Shown here: positions 1 to 8,481 of the stretch, piece by piece | Layout: the number at the start of each line of letters is the position of its first letter | Numbering within the stretch: the stretch's first letter is position 1 | Assembly (NCBI GenBank): GCA_030148225.1 | Contig: JASBTX010000034.1 | Location: 1-64,000 of the forward strand | DNA from: Paracoccaceae bacterium | GTDB taxonomy: Bacteria; Pseudomonadota; Alphaproteobacteria; Rhodobacterales; Rhodobacteraceae | Direction of reading: 5' to 3' | DNA length: 64,000 nucleotides | Notes under the pieces: model-generated | The model's database searches: none | Seen by the model: the letters and a program-made list of their open reading frames with translations, nothing else | Told to the model about the DNA's origin: nothing | Position numbers and translations under genes: made by a program

Positions 1-2
1 GG

Positions 3-465
3 GCCGAGGCGGAGGCCGGGATCGAACGGCTGAAGCGCATCCTGAAGAGCCTGCAGCGGATGCAGTTCGGGTGACGATCGGAGCGGCTCAATCCGGATCA
101 AATGCAGCTTGGGCTTGAGGATATCGCCGGCGATCTGGCGGAGTTGAAAGAACGTACGGACCTCGATCCAGACAAAAAAGACGGTCTTGCGTCTGACAGA
201 GTCAATCAACGCTTGAGCCTTCCCGACCATCTGCCTCGCGAAGATCAGACCATCGACGTGCCGTCCGATGCTTGCCCTTGCTGCGTTGAGGCTTCGCACC
301 TGATCGGGGAGAGAGTCAACGAGATGCTGGATCACGTGCCGGCACAACTGAAGGCGCCGCGCATCAGCCGTCCCAAATACGGCTGCCGGCCCTGCGGAAC
401 CATCTAGCAGGCCCCGGCACCTGACCGGCCGATCGCAAGAGGCCTGGCGAGCCCGGCGCCGCTCT
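3..465 (+). pseudogene. IS66-family transposase (TnpC) remnant
   Basis: Reading frame 3 gives an IS66 TnpC amino-terminal region: the coiled IERLKR segment, the FG-RSERL...QLGLED block, the LPREDQ block, a DACPCC zinc-ribbon-like motif, the MLDHVPAQ block and RPKYGCRPC. The frame is broken by TGA at 72-74, between FG and RSERL where the family has an Arg codon, and by TAG at 405-407, where QAPAPDRPIARG then continues in frame. Similarity fades near 465 and the catalytic DDE part is absent. It is therefore a decayed, immobile fragment that continues beyond the left edge of the window. Confidence 0.8.
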
Positions 466-570
466 CGCTTGGGCTCGAACCAGTGGCGCCCAACGGCTTA
501 CACTCCGCGACCAACATCCACTGACTGCTCCATCTCGTCTTTGAGAGAGCATCTGACCCGAAGTATCAGG

Positions 571-627
571 GGGGTCACTTTTGGACGCCGATTACCCCAA
601 TACAGGGGTCAATCTTGCATGCCGTTT
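571..627 (+). repeat. Two direct repeats resembling an IS21-type element terminus
   Basis: GGGGTCACTTTTGGACGCCG at 571-590 is followed 34 bases later by GGGGTCAATCTTGCATGCCG at 605-624, each continuing with a T-rich triplet. Spaced GGGGTCA...GCCG repeats are what I remember just inside the ends of IS21-family elements upstream of istA. No istA or istB coding sequence is visible here, so this would be an isolated end. The element assignment is from memory and is tentative. Confidence 0.4.
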
Positions 628-652
628 CACACAGTGGTGAAGGTATTAGCGT

Positions 653-793
653 GGCGCGTATCTTTGCCGCCTCGTCCTCGATCACCCTGCGCACCCATGC
701 ATTCAGCGGCGTGCGATGACTGGTCGTTGTCCAGAACATGTTCAGCGAAATCGGATGATCAAAGGGAAAAGGGACGGTCGCGACGATATCGCT
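653..793 (-). pseudogene. LysR-family regulator, carboxy-terminal fragment
   Basis: The minus-strand frame reads SDIVATVPFPFDHPISLNMF followed by a W and NAWVRRVIEDE. This matches the end of the LysR substrate-binding domain, where a VPLPFPLP...W...HDDPAH.WLR pattern is usual. No helix-turn-helix or upstream part of the domain is present: upstream on this strand the frame runs into the catabolic operon tail, and downstream into the IS21-like repeats. It looks like a gene truncated by transposition, possibly a former regulator at this locus. Confidence 0.5.
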
Positions 794-867
794 GAATTTC
801 CGGGCATATGTACCGGACCCGCCCGCCATCGTCCGCTCAGGTGGCGATTGCTGAGCCAGCAGCGGCC

Positions 868-1203
868 TCAGTCGAAATACTGTTCGCGATCCATCACATA
901 GTGCCAAAGCTCTACCCGGTCGTAGAACCGGTCATAAAGTTCGGGCAGCAGATCGCGGGCCGCGTGGCGCGCCGGGCTGGAAATCCCCGCCTGCATCGCG
1001 GCATGGTCGGCATAGGTGATCGCAAGGATCAGCGGTATCACCGGCCCGTCAGCATCCTGTTCGATCCCAAAAAGAACCCGAACCTCTTCGGCGCGCGCGA
1101 ACTGACGCCAAAGCGGTGTCAGATTCGCCGTCACCCAGTCGCGCATTGCCTGTTCCTGGCCCGATTTGACCTGTCCGCCGAATATCGCGTAGCGCGAGAT
1201 CAT
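868..1203 (-). CDS. Small dimeric alpha/beta-barrel-like protein of the oxygenase operon
   Basis: A 111-residue protein starting MISRYAIFGG and ending near MDREQYFD. The length, an opening beta strand, alternating helices and the closing aromatic-rich HYVMD segment suggest a ferredoxin-like dimeric alpha/beta barrel (EthD or antibiotic-biosynthesis-monooxygenase type), but I recognise no diagnostic residue. The start at 1203 is chosen because TGAGATG couples it to the stop of the ThDP enzyme; the longer frame to 1323 would only overlap that gene. It is the last gene of the eight-gene operon and may bind an intermediate or act as a small isomerase or monooxygenase. Family assignment is inference. 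Confidence 0.75.
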   Translation of the reverse strand: MISRYAIFGGQVKSGQEQAMRDWVTANLTPLWRQFARAEEVRVLFGIEQDADGPVIPLILAITYADHAAMQAGISSPARHAARDLLPELYDRFYDRVELWHYVMDREQYFD

Positions 1204-1204
1204 C

Positions 1205-2893
1205 TCAGCCGCCCCTGTGTTTGAAACTGTCACGGCGGAATGAATAGAGCGCATCCGGATCAACCGCGACATCGACAACTGCGGGTTTGCCGCAGGCCAG
1301 TGCCGCCTCGACCGCGGGGGCAACCTCGTTCAGCTTTTCAGCGCGGAAACCCCTTGCCCCGTAAAGCTCGGCCAGCTTGTCATATGGCGGGCTGGACACA
1401 TCGGCACCGATATAACGCCCGTTGAAGAAATCCCGCTGATAGGCCTTTTCCGCGCCCCAGCACTGATTGTTCATCACCACAGTGACCGTGTTCAGCCCGT
1501 GATCAACGGCGGTGCTCAGCTCGCTGACCGTCATGCCGAAACCACCATCGCCCATCAGGCTGACAACGGGGCGGTCAGGTTGGGCGCATTTGATGCCCAG
1601 ACCGCAGGCAAAGGAGAAGCCGACCAGCCCGAAATCAAGCGGTGTGAACAGGCTGCCGGGGGTGTGATAGTTCAGCGCGTCAGTGGCCTGCAGGCACAGC
1701 GTGCCGGCATCCATCGTCACCGCTGCGTCATGCGGCAGCACATCGCGCAGCACCCTGAAAAGGCCCGAGGGCTGGGTCGGATGGGTCATCACCGCCCCGG
1801 CGTCGCGTTCGGCCAGATAGGCCGCGCGCTCGGTCGTGAACCCGTTGATCCAGTCATCGGCGCGCGCGCGGTCTGTCTGTGTTTTCAGCGCAGCAGTCAG
1901 CTGATCCGCCACCGTGGGCGCATCGGCCCAGATACCCTGCGCCACCGGAAAGAAACGCGCGATGGCGGTCGGCTCCAGCTCGACCTGAATGATCGCGGCC
2001 TCGGGGTTGATGTGATCATAGCTGTAAAAGGTCGAGTTGAACCCCAGCCGCGTTCCCAGCGCGAGGATGACATCCGCCTCTTTGACCAGCCGCGACGCCA
2101 CGGCATTGCCGCGCGGCCCCATCTGCCCGGCATTCAGCGGATGGCCAAAGGGAATGGCGTCACCATGGCCGGGCGAGGTGACGATGGGACAGTTCAGTGC
2201 CTCGGCCAGCGCCGTGGCGGCGGCGTGGCCACGCGTATTCTTGATCCCGCCACCGGCGATAATCACCGGACGCGCCGCCGCCGCCAGAGACCCGGCGGCG
2301 CGGGTGATATCGGCGTCGTGACCGGCAGGTGCGGACATGTTGCGATAGTCGTCCGGTCGCTGCATCGGCCCGAATTCCGCCTGCCCCGACAGGACATCGC
2401 GCGGCAGGTTCAGCTGCACAGGCCCCTGACGCGGGCTAAGCGCGGTACGAAACGCCTCGCGCATCAGCTCTGGCACGCGGTCGGCGCTGGGGGCCGTCCA
2501 TGTTTTCTTGGTCACCGGCGCAAAAAGCGCCTGTTGATCCACCTCCTGAAAGGCATCGCGGTAAAGATGCCCGTGCGAAAGCATTCCCGCAATTGACACC
2601 ACCGGCGAAAATGCGGCACGCGCCTGCCCCAGCCCGGTCACCAGATTGGTTGCGCCCGGCCCGTTCTGCCCTGCGATGATGACACCGGGTTTACCCGAGG
2701 CGCGGGCATAGCCATCTGCCATATGCACGCCGGTACGTTCGTCATGTACCCCGATGAACCCGATTTCCGGCGCATCGTAAAGCGCATCGAACAACTCCAT
2801 CGTCGCCGAGCCGATCAGGCCGAATACATGGGCCACCTCTTCGGCTTTCAGCGCTTCTACCGCGGCCTGTCCGCCGCTCATCTCTTTGGTCAT
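1205..2893 (-). CDS. Thiamine-diphosphate-dependent enzyme, acetolactate synthase / Xsc-like
   Basis: 562 residues with the three-domain ThDP fold. The amino-terminal PYR domain has GLIGSATMELFDAL and the cofactor-activating Glu at about residue 52 (HDERTG), then ADGYARASGKPG. The central domain follows, and the carboxy-terminal PP domain carries the GDG...NN metal/ThDP motif (LMGDGGFGMT ... VVMNNQCWG). The opening resembles sulfoacetaldehyde acetyltransferase and benzoylformate-decarboxylase-like members more than anabolic IlvB, and no small regulatory subunit is nearby. In this operon it probably cleaves or condenses a 2-oxo acid or aldehyde made by the oxygenases. The substrate is unknown. 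It overlaps the upstream hydrolase by ATGA. Confidence 0.9.
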   Translation of the reverse strand: MTKEMSGGQAAVEALKAEEVAHVFGLIGSATMELFDALYDAPEIGFIGVHDERTGVHMADGYARASGKPGVIIAGQNGPGATNLVTGLGQARAAFSPVVSIAGMLSHGHLYRDAFQEVDQQALFAPVTKKTWTAPSADRVPELMREAFRTALSPRQGPVQLNLPRDVLSGQAEFGPMQRPDDYRNMSAPAGHDADITRAAGSLAAAARPVIIAGGGIKNTRGHAAATALAEALNCPIVTSPGHGDAIPFGHPLNAGQMGPRGNAVASRLVKEADVILALGTRLGFNSTFYSYDHINPEAAIIQVELEPTAIARFFPVAQGIWADAPTVADQLTAALKTQTDRARADDWINGFTTERAAYLAERDAGAVMTHPTQPSGLFRVLRDVLPHDAAVTMDAGTLCLQATDALNYHTPGSLFTPLDFGLVGFSFACGLGIKCAQPDRPVVSLMGDGGFGMTVSELSTAVDHGLNTVTVVMNNQCWGAEKAYQRDFFNGRYIGADVSSPPYDKLAELYGARGFRAEKLNEVAPAVEAALACGKPAVVDVAVDPDALYSFRRDSFKHRGG

Positions 2894-3705
2894 CGGGAAT
2901 GTCTCTCAAGAAAGCTCAGGATGGGTTTTGTAAAGGCCGCCGGGTCCTCCATCAGACCCAGATGCTGAAGCCGGGGGATGATCCCCACTTCGGCGCCCGC
3001 AATCTCGGCGGCGATGTCATAGGTCATGGCGGGGGTCGAGCCGCTGTCGTTTTCGCAGGTCATCACCAGCGCGGGCGCGGTGATCGGGGGCCGGGGCGCG
3101 ATCAGTTCGCGCACCCCATGCGCCAGAACCCACGCCGCCGCGGCATAGCTGTCGGCATCGACCTGCCCGCGCCAGTCGCGCACAAGGCGCGGGGGCGCAT
3201 CCTCCCCGTCCGACCCGGCCAGACATTCGGGTGTAAACCAGCGCCTCAGCGCCGCGTCAAAGGTGGAAAACGCACCCTGATTGCGTACCGCCCGCGCCCG
3301 ATCCTCAACCGCCTGTTGCGCGGCCTCACCGCGATCATGCGGCGAATTCAGGATCACCAGAGACCGCAGCCGGTGGGCGAAATCCATGGCAAAGCGCCGG
3401 TTGATCATACCGCCGATGGAAAAGCCGACGATATGGGCGTGATCCATACCAACGTGATCCATCAGCCCCGCAATCTGGCGGGCATAAAGTGCCAGCGTGG
3501 CGGTTTCCGGGGCGGGGGCGCTTTCTCCGTGGCCGTAAAGATCGTAGCGCAGCACCTTATAGCGGGCAAAAGCATCGACATGCCGGTCCCAGAGCCTGCG
3601 CGAAAGGCCCAGCCCGTGGATCAGCACCACACCCGGCCCGTCACCCGTCAGATCATAGGCCGTGCCGTCGGGTGCGCGTTCAGACACCGGCGGGATTGTC
3701 GACAT
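2890..3705 (-). CDS. Alpha/beta hydrolase (enol-lactonase-like)
   Basis: 271 residues of the alpha/beta-hydrolase fold. The oxyanion-hole HGLGLS is at about residue 30, the nucleophile elbow GFSIGG at about residue 95, an acidic residue lies in the MTCENDSG strand, and the catalytic His is in LQHLGL near the end. Overall layout resembles 3-oxoadipate enol-lactonase (PcaD) and related C-C or ester hydrolases. The start overlaps the end of the DUF1185 gene by 26 bases, so translation is probably coupled. It likely hydrolyses a ring-opened or ester intermediate produced by the two oxygenases upstream; the actual substrate cannot be read from sequence. Confidence 0.9.
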   Translation of the reverse strand: MSTIPPVSERAPDGTAYDLTGDGPGVVLIHGLGLSRRLWDRHVDAFARYKVLRYDLYGHGESAPAPETATLALYARQIAGLMDHVGMDHAHIVGFSIGGMINRRFAMDFAHRLRSLVILNSPHDRGEAAQQAVEDRARAVRNQGAFSTFDAALRRWFTPECLAGSDGEDAPPRLVRDWRGQVDADSYAAAAWVLAHGVRELIAPRPPITAPALVMTCENDSGSTPAMTYDIAAEIAGAEVGIIPRLQHLGLMEDPAAFTKPILSFLERHSR

Positions 3706-4276
3706 CGCGACCCATTTCCTTCAGATCCTCATAGCGATTGCCGATCCGGTGATTGGGATGCCCGCCAACCGACGCTCCAAGCGCGACGATGATCTCGTCC
3801 TCGGCGGGTGCGTCGGGAACGGTCGTGTGGATGGTCTGGTAATGCGACCTGAGACCACCATCATCCTTGTGCATCAGCGGGATCATCAGCGAACTGCCTG
3901 CCGCGCCGCGCGTATTGGTAAAGACCAGATAGGATTTCGCGCTGATCGCCTCACGGAACTGATTGCCGAAATGCAGCGTGTGGGTCATCGCCTGCGCATG
4001 CTCGATCTCTCCGCCCATGCCGACGACCGATGCCTTGCCGGCCCCCTCGATCCGGTCGCCCGTCACCTCCAGAATCATTTCCGACAGCAACCGCCCGATC
4101 TCGGGCGCCTGATCGTGAATCTCGGGCCTGAGGTTTTCGACGTAGCCGCGCCCGAACCACGGGTTGCGGATGATCGCCATCGCCGCCACCAGCAGCGTCG
4201 GCGCGGGCACGGGGTGGCCCCCTTCGATAAACGTGGTCTGTACCGTGGTCAGCGTCCGGCGGATTTCGGCAGGCAT
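3680..4276 (-). CDS. DUF1185 (amino acid synthesis family) protein
   Basis: 198 residues matching the DUF1185 / AA_synth family (Pfam PF06684 by memory): conserved NPWFGRGY near residue 40, a VGMGGEIEHAQA block at about residue 85, RGAAGSS at about residue 128 and ALGASVGGHPNHRIG near the end. Despite the family name no reaction is established. Its position between a luciferase-like monooxygenase and a hydrolase argues for a catabolic enzyme. Its ATG shares one base with the stop of the upstream gene (TGATG), so the two are translationally coupled. Confidence 0.85.
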   Translation of the reverse strand: MPAEIRRTLTTVQTTFIEGGHPVPAPTLLVAAMAIIRNPWFGRGYVENLRPEIHDQAPEIGRLLSEMILEVTGDRIEGAGKASVVGMGGEIEHAQAMTHTLHFGNQFREAISAKSYLVFTNTRGAAGSSLMIPLMHKDDGGLRSHYQTIHTTVPDAPAEDEIIVALGASVGGHPNHRIGNRYEDLKEMGRDVDNPAGV

Positions 4277-5310
4277 CAGGTAAACTCCGGCATGACACGG
4301 GTGATAAAAAGGTCAAGCGAACGCTTTTGCTGATCCGGCTCCATCCCCATCGAGGCATAGTAGATAAAGGCATCCACCCCCAGCGCCGCGTAGGCCCTGA
4401 GTTTTTCGATCACCTGATCGGGCGAACCGAACATCAGGTTTTCCTCGAGCATTTCCGGATCGACACGGACATTACCGTCAAGCTCTTCCAGCGGCACCTG
4501 TTCGGGGAATCCGTTGATGACCTCTCCCTTTTTCATCATCAGGTTGCCGAATTGTCCCAGCACGTGGCGGATGGCACCGATGGCACCCTGCCTGTCCGCC
4601 GCATTCGTGTAGACGGCTGAATGGCGCATGAGGGCAAAGGTACGGTTCCAGTCACCCCCGGCCTTGGCAATCGCGTCGTCCAGCTGGGCACGGTATTTCT
4701 CGGCCTCCGCCATCGGCAGGGTCAGCGGCCAGCACATGATGTTGCAGTCATTGGCCACCGCATAGTCAAACGTGATGGGCGAGCGTGCGGCCACCCACAG
4801 CGGCACCTCTGACTGCAGTGGTTTCGGGCACGAGGTCGAGGCGGGGAACTGCCAGTTCACACCCTCATGCGCAACATCACCCTGCCAGAGCGCGCGGACC
4901 AGCGGCAGCATTTCCTGCATGTATTTGTAGCTCTCGTGTTGTTGCAGGCCGGGTTTCATCCGGTCGAATTCGCGCTGATAGGCACCCGAACCCAGGCCCA
5001 GATCCAGCCGACCATCCGACAAAAGATCAACCATCGCCGCCTCTCCGGCAAGGTTGATCGGGTGCCAGTAGGCGGCGTTGGCCACACCGCAGCCCAGCCT
5101 GATCTGTTCGGTATGATCGGCCCACCATGTCAGGATCTGAAACGGGTTGGGAGCGATCGTCATCTCCAGCGCGTGATGCTCGGCCGCCCAGGCGGTTTCA
5201 AACCCGGCCTGATCGGCCATCCTGACCATGTCCAGCGTATGATCGCGCACGGCGCGCATGCTCTGATCAGGGGACATCCGTTCAAGGTTTATGGCGATGT
5301 GAAACTTCAT
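4276..5310 (-). CDS. LLM-class (luciferase-like) flavin-dependent monooxygenase
   Basis: 344 residues with the bacterial-luciferase TIM-barrel pattern: WAAEHHALEM near residue 43, a LGCGVANAAYWHP strand around residue 72, then the VDLLSDGRLDLGLGSGAYQREFDR block typical of FMN-dependent two-component monooxygenases and related F420 enzymes. A partner flavin reductase is encoded at the head of the same operon, which supports an FMNH2-dependent monooxygenase. Such enzymes commonly cleave C-S or C-N bonds or perform Baeyer-Villiger-like oxidation. ATGA overlap with the Rieske gene upstream. Confidence 0.92.
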   Translation of the reverse strand: MKFHIAINLERMSPDQSMRAVRDHTLDMVRMADQAGFETAWAAEHHALEMTIAPNPFQILTWWADHTEQIRLGCGVANAAYWHPINLAGEAAMVDLLSDGRLDLGLGSGAYQREFDRMKPGLQQHESYKYMQEMLPLVRALWQGDVAHEGVNWQFPASTSCPKPLQSEVPLWVAARSPITFDYAVANDCNIMCWPLTLPMAEAEKYRAQLDDAIAKAGGDWNRTFALMRHSAVYTNAADRQGAIGAIRHVLGQFGNLMMKKGEVINGFPEQVPLEELDGNVRVDPEMLEENLMFGSPDQVIEKLRAYAALGVDAFIYYASMGMEPDQQKRSLDLFITRVMPEFT

Positions 5311-6428
5311 TGGACAACGCTCCGGTCGGGGTTGGGGGTTAAGGTGGCGTCGCGATACCAGCGGGCGAAACCGGCGACATTCGCTTCGAGAAGGGGATGC
5401 AGCGGGCCGGCCGCGGCACCCGCCGCCGCAAGGCCGCGCTGCTGGTTTTCAAGCGCCGGGATATCCTCGTCCAGCGCCGCATCCAGCCTGTCGTGATAAA
5501 GCGCGATTGCCGCATCCGCACCGGGCAGCGCCAGCGTCTCGGGATGAAAACATGCGGTCTGAACAACGTGACACTGTCCCGGCCCGTCGGGATAGGCCTC
5601 GTAAACCCACATGGCATCCGTACCGGCGGCAAAGCTCATGTTGGGAAAGACCCAGCTATAGCGCACACCCCGCCCGGCCTGGCCTTTCAGCCCCGGCATC
5701 GGTGGCAGCGCCTGATCCTGTTGCCCGGCAACCAGCCCGCCCGTGCCCTCGGTACTGCCGAACTGGCTGGCATAGGCACCTTGCGCCACCGTCGGCGGAT
5801 CGGGCGGGGCATAGATGCTGTTGATACTGTCGGGATGAACAAATGGCAGGTGATAATAATCGTTGAACACATCCAGAAAGGCCTTCCAGTTGCAGGCCAC
5901 CCGCAATTCCCGCCGCCGGGTGGTCACCAGCCCGGCCAGCGGCCAGTCTGCATGCGTGGCCGCGAAATCACCCAGATGATCGTCCAGCGCTCGCGCATCG
6001 GGCGACAGGCAGACAAAGACAAAGCCCGCCCTCTCCCCGACCCGGTAGGGCACAAGGCCCAGAGACGACGGATCAAATCCCGCGACGCCGTCCATCTGGG
6101 GTGCCGCCGCAAGGCTACCATCCAGCCGATAGGCCCATGCATGAAACGGGCATTTGATGCCCCGGCATTCCCCCGCACCGTCCATCAGCCGCGCCGCCCT
6201 GTGCCGGCAGCTATTGGCAAAGGCGCGCAGCGCTCCGGTTTTGTCCCGCACCAGAAGGATCGCCTGCCCGGCCACATCCAGCGTGCGGTAACTGCCCGGC
6301 GATGGCACCTGATCGGCGCGGCCCACGCCGATCCAGTGCCGGGCAAACAGCGCACGGTCAGCGGCATCGGCGCCGGGATCGGTATAGGCCGCGGGCGGCA
6401 GGCCTGTCACAGGTGGCGCGTATGTCAT
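5307..6428 (-). CDS. Rieske non-heme iron oxygenase, alpha subunit
   Basis: 373 residues. The Rieske [2Fe-2S] ligands are visible as C74-R-H76 and C93-PF-H96. The mononuclear iron site follows as NDYYHLPFVHPDS with Asp190, His193 and His198. The overall size and layout are closer to the choline / carnitine / betaine-type oxygenases (GbcA, CntA) than to naphthalene dioxygenase. No beta subunit, ferredoxin or classical reductase gene lies in the operon, so electrons must come from elsewhere or from the co-encoded flavin reductase. The start overlaps the aldehyde dehydrogenase stop (ATGA). The substrate is not deducible. Confidence 0.93.
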   Translation of the reverse strand: MTYAPPVTGLPPAAYTDPGADAADRALFARHWIGVGRADQVPSPGSYRTLDVAGQAILLVRDKTGALRAFANSCRHRAARLMDGAGECRGIKCPFHAWAYRLDGSLAAAPQMDGVAGFDPSSLGLVPYRVGERAGFVFVCLSPDARALDDHLGDFAATHADWPLAGLVTTRRRELRVACNWKAFLDVFNDYYHLPFVHPDSINSIYAPPDPPTVAQGAYASQFGSTEGTGGLVAGQQDQALPPMPGLKGQAGRGVRYSWVFPNMSFAAGTDAMWVYEAYPDGPGQCHVVQTACFHPETLALPGADAAIALYHDRLDAALDEDIPALENQQRGLAAAGAAAGPLHPLLEANVAGFARWYRDATLTPNPDRSVVQ

Positions 6429-7897
6429 CGTGGTTTGAACGGGTTGGCGATGGGATCGTCAGACAGGTTCATCCAGACGGTTTTCGGGCGGGTATAGTCA
6501 TAGACCGCCTGCATACCGGCCTCGCGCCCGTATCCGCTCGATTTCATGCCGCCAAAGGCCGCGATGGGGCTGATAGCGCGATAGGTGTTGACCCAGACGA
6601 TACCCGCCCTGATCTTTTGCGACATTCTGAGCGACCGGGCGCTGTCGCGGGTGAAAATTCCCGCCGCCAGCCCATGCGCGCTGTCATTGGCCAGTGCGAC
6701 AACCTCATCCTCGGTCCGGAACCGCTGCACGGCCAGTACCGGGCCAAAAAGCTCGGTATCGACAATACGCATGTCCTGACGTGGGCAATCGATGATGGTG
6801 GGCCGGTAATACAGCCCGTCCTGCGGCGCACGCTCTCCGCCGGTCAGGATGTGCCCGCCCTCTTCCAGCGCCAGCGCGACCTCGGCCTCGATATGCGCCA
6901 ACTGGCCCGGGGTACACAGCGGGCCCATCTCGGTCTCTTCGGCCTGCGGGTCGCCGATGCGGATATTTTCGGCAATCGCCACCATCCGCGCGAGGAACGC
7001 GTCGGCGATATCTTCGTGCAGATAAAGCCGCGATCCCGCGACACAGCTTTGGCCCGTGGCGGCAAAGATACCCGCGACAGAACCGTTGACCGCACTGTCC
7101 AGATCGGCATCGTCAAACACGATAAAGGGTGATTTACCCCCCAGCTCCAGCGAGACCTGGGCAAAATTCTCGGCTGAATTGCGCACGATATGGCGCGCCG
7201 ATGCGGGCCCGCCGGTAAAGGCAATCCGCGCGACCAGCGGATGGGTTGTCAGTACGCGGCCACAGGGATCGGCGTGACCGGTGACGATATTGATCACCCC
7301 GTCAGGAATACCCGCGTCCTTCACGAGCCGTCCGAATTCCAGCAGGGGCGCCGAGGCATGTTCAGAGCCCTTGAGCACGATGGTATTGCCCGCCGCCAGC
7401 GCCGGGCCGATCTTGACCGCGCTCAGAAATATCTGGCTGTTCCACGGGATGACGGCTGCGACCACGCCCAAAGGCTCGCGCGCGGTAAAAACGAACATGT
7501 CGGGCTTGTCGATGGGCAGTGTCTCGCCCTCAATCTTGTCCGCCGCCCCAGCATAGAAATGCAGATATTCGGCGATATAGGTGGCCTGCCAGGCGGTTTC
7601 CTTGAACATCTTGCCGGTATCGGTGGTTTCAACGCGGCCAATCTCTTCGGATGCGGCTGCCAAGAGATCGCCCAGACGGCGCAGGCATTTACCGCGCGCC
7701 GTCGGTGTCATCGCACCCCACTCACCGGACAGAGCGGCGTCAGCGGCACGCACGGCGCGGTCGACATCTTCTGCCGTCGCCTCGGGCATGGTGGCCCAGA
7801 CCGCACCCGTGGCCGGGTTCAGACTGTCGAACCGGCCACCGTCCGCGGCATCCGTCCACGCGCCGTTGATCAGCATCTGATAATCCCGGGTGCTCAT
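6425..7897 (-). CDS. NAD(P)-dependent aldehyde dehydrogenase
   Basis: 490 residues starting MSTRDYQML. It has the ALDH superfamily signatures: PWNSQIFL cofactor loop, FTGGPASARHI, catalytic general-base Glu in LELGGKSP and nucleophile Cys in GQSCVAGSRL, plus the E-L-FGPVL motif near the carboxy end. It belongs to the betaine-aldehyde / vanillin-dehydrogenase-like class. The ATG at 7897 is preferred over in-frame upstream codons because it overlaps the flavin-reductase stop as ATGA. It should oxidise an aldehyde released by one of the oxygenases. Confidence 0.95.
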   Translation of the reverse strand: MSTRDYQMLINGAWTDAADGGRFDSLNPATGAVWATMPEATAEDVDRAVRAADAALSGEWGAMTPTARGKCLRRLGDLLAAASEEIGRVETTDTGKMFKETAWQATYIAEYLHFYAGAADKIEGETLPIDKPDMFVFTAREPLGVVAAVIPWNSQIFLSAVKIGPALAAGNTIVLKGSEHASAPLLEFGRLVKDAGIPDGVINIVTGHADPCGRVLTTHPLVARIAFTGGPASARHIVRNSAENFAQVSLELGGKSPFIVFDDADLDSAVNGSVAGIFAATGQSCVAGSRLYLHEDIADAFLARMVAIAENIRIGDPQAEETEMGPLCTPGQLAHIEAEVALALEEGGHILTGGERAPQDGLYYRPTIIDCPRQDMRIVDTELFGPVLAVQRFRTEDEVVALANDSAHGLAAGIFTRDSARSLRMSQKIRAGIVWVNTYRAISPIAAFGGMKSSGYGREAGMQAVYDYTRPKTVWMNLSDDPIANPFKPR

Positions 7898-8385
7898 TCC
7901 TCTGCCTCCCTTTCGGCGACCGAACGGTATTGCCCGGCATAGTAGGTCAGGGGCGGCCCCGCCCCCATCGTCACCTCGGCGACGCGGCCAAAACAGATCA
8001 GATGCGTGCCCTCGGTTACCGATTGCGTCAGCGTGCATCTGAGTGCCGTCGCCCCGGCAAATCCCGGCAGCGCGCCGGTATGATCGATCCCGTCAAACCT
8101 GTCGGCAACCGCGGCGTCATGCTGCCCGGCAAAGCGCGCGGCGATATCCTCGGCACCATCGGGCAGCACGTTCAGCTGAAAGACACCATTCTCCGCGACA
8201 TATCCGGCAATCCGCGACCGGGTGTTCAGACAGACAAGGATCGTCGGCGGATCAGCACTGACCGAACAAAAGGCCGATACGGTGGCACCATGACGCCCGG
8301 CAGGGCCGTCGGTGGTCACCACGCTGACGCTGCTGGCGACGTTGCGCATGGCATTGATAAACGTTTGCCGGTCCACCGTTTGCAT
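7894..8385 (-). CDS. Flavin reductase (FMN/FAD:NAD(P)H oxidoreductase)
   Basis: 163 residues of the HpaC/NtaB-type flavin reductase family: MRNVASSVSVVTT, GRHGATVSAFCSVSADPPTI with the flavin-binding serine stretch, then SRIAGY and FQLNVL. It supplies reduced flavin, presumably to the luciferase-like monooxygenase of the same operon. The start at 8385 has a clear Shine-Dalgarno (GGGGAGG about 8 bases upstream). It is the first gene of the operon, divergent from a LysR gene with a 96-base spacer. Confidence 0.92.
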   Translation of the reverse strand: MQTVDRQTFINAMRNVASSVSVVTTDGPAGRHGATVSAFCSVSADPPTILVCLNTRSRIAGYVAENGVFQLNVLPDGAEDIAARFAGQHDAAVADRFDGIDHTGALPGFAGATALRCTLTQSVTEGTHLICFGRVAEVTMGAGPPLTYYAGQYRSVAEREAEE

Positions 8386-8457
8386 GATGCCGATCCTCCC
8401 CCGGCGACCATATCCAACAATCACTATCCGGAAAATCGAATTATAATGGACAATAAG

Positions 8458-8472
8458 TTCGAAATCTTCGAA
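8458..8472. promoter_or_regulatory. Candidate LysR box between divergent genes
   Basis: TTCGAAATCTTCGAA is a 15-base dyad (TTCGAA, 3-base spacer, TTCGAA) that contains a T-N11-A LysR-type core. It lies in the spacer between the flavin-reductase operon start at 8385 and the LysR start at 8482. It would be coding if the regulator began at the upstream ATG (8446), which is one reason to prefer 8482. The function is inferred from position and symmetry only. Confidence 0.45.
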
Positions 8473-8481
8473 TTTATTAGA

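Noticed and set aside
102..407. 101-residue open frame as an intact small gene
   Set aside because: It is the middle part of the IS66 transposase, framed by two in-frame stop codons.
1499..2596. Long open frame of 365 codons on the plus strand
   Set aside because: It is antisense to the ThDP enzyme, has low-complexity Arg/Gly/His-rich composition, and resembles no family; it is a high-GC shadow.
2899..3792. Open frame of 297 codons on the plus strand
   Set aside because: Antisense to the hydrolase gene with the Arg/Gly/His-rich composition of shadow frames.
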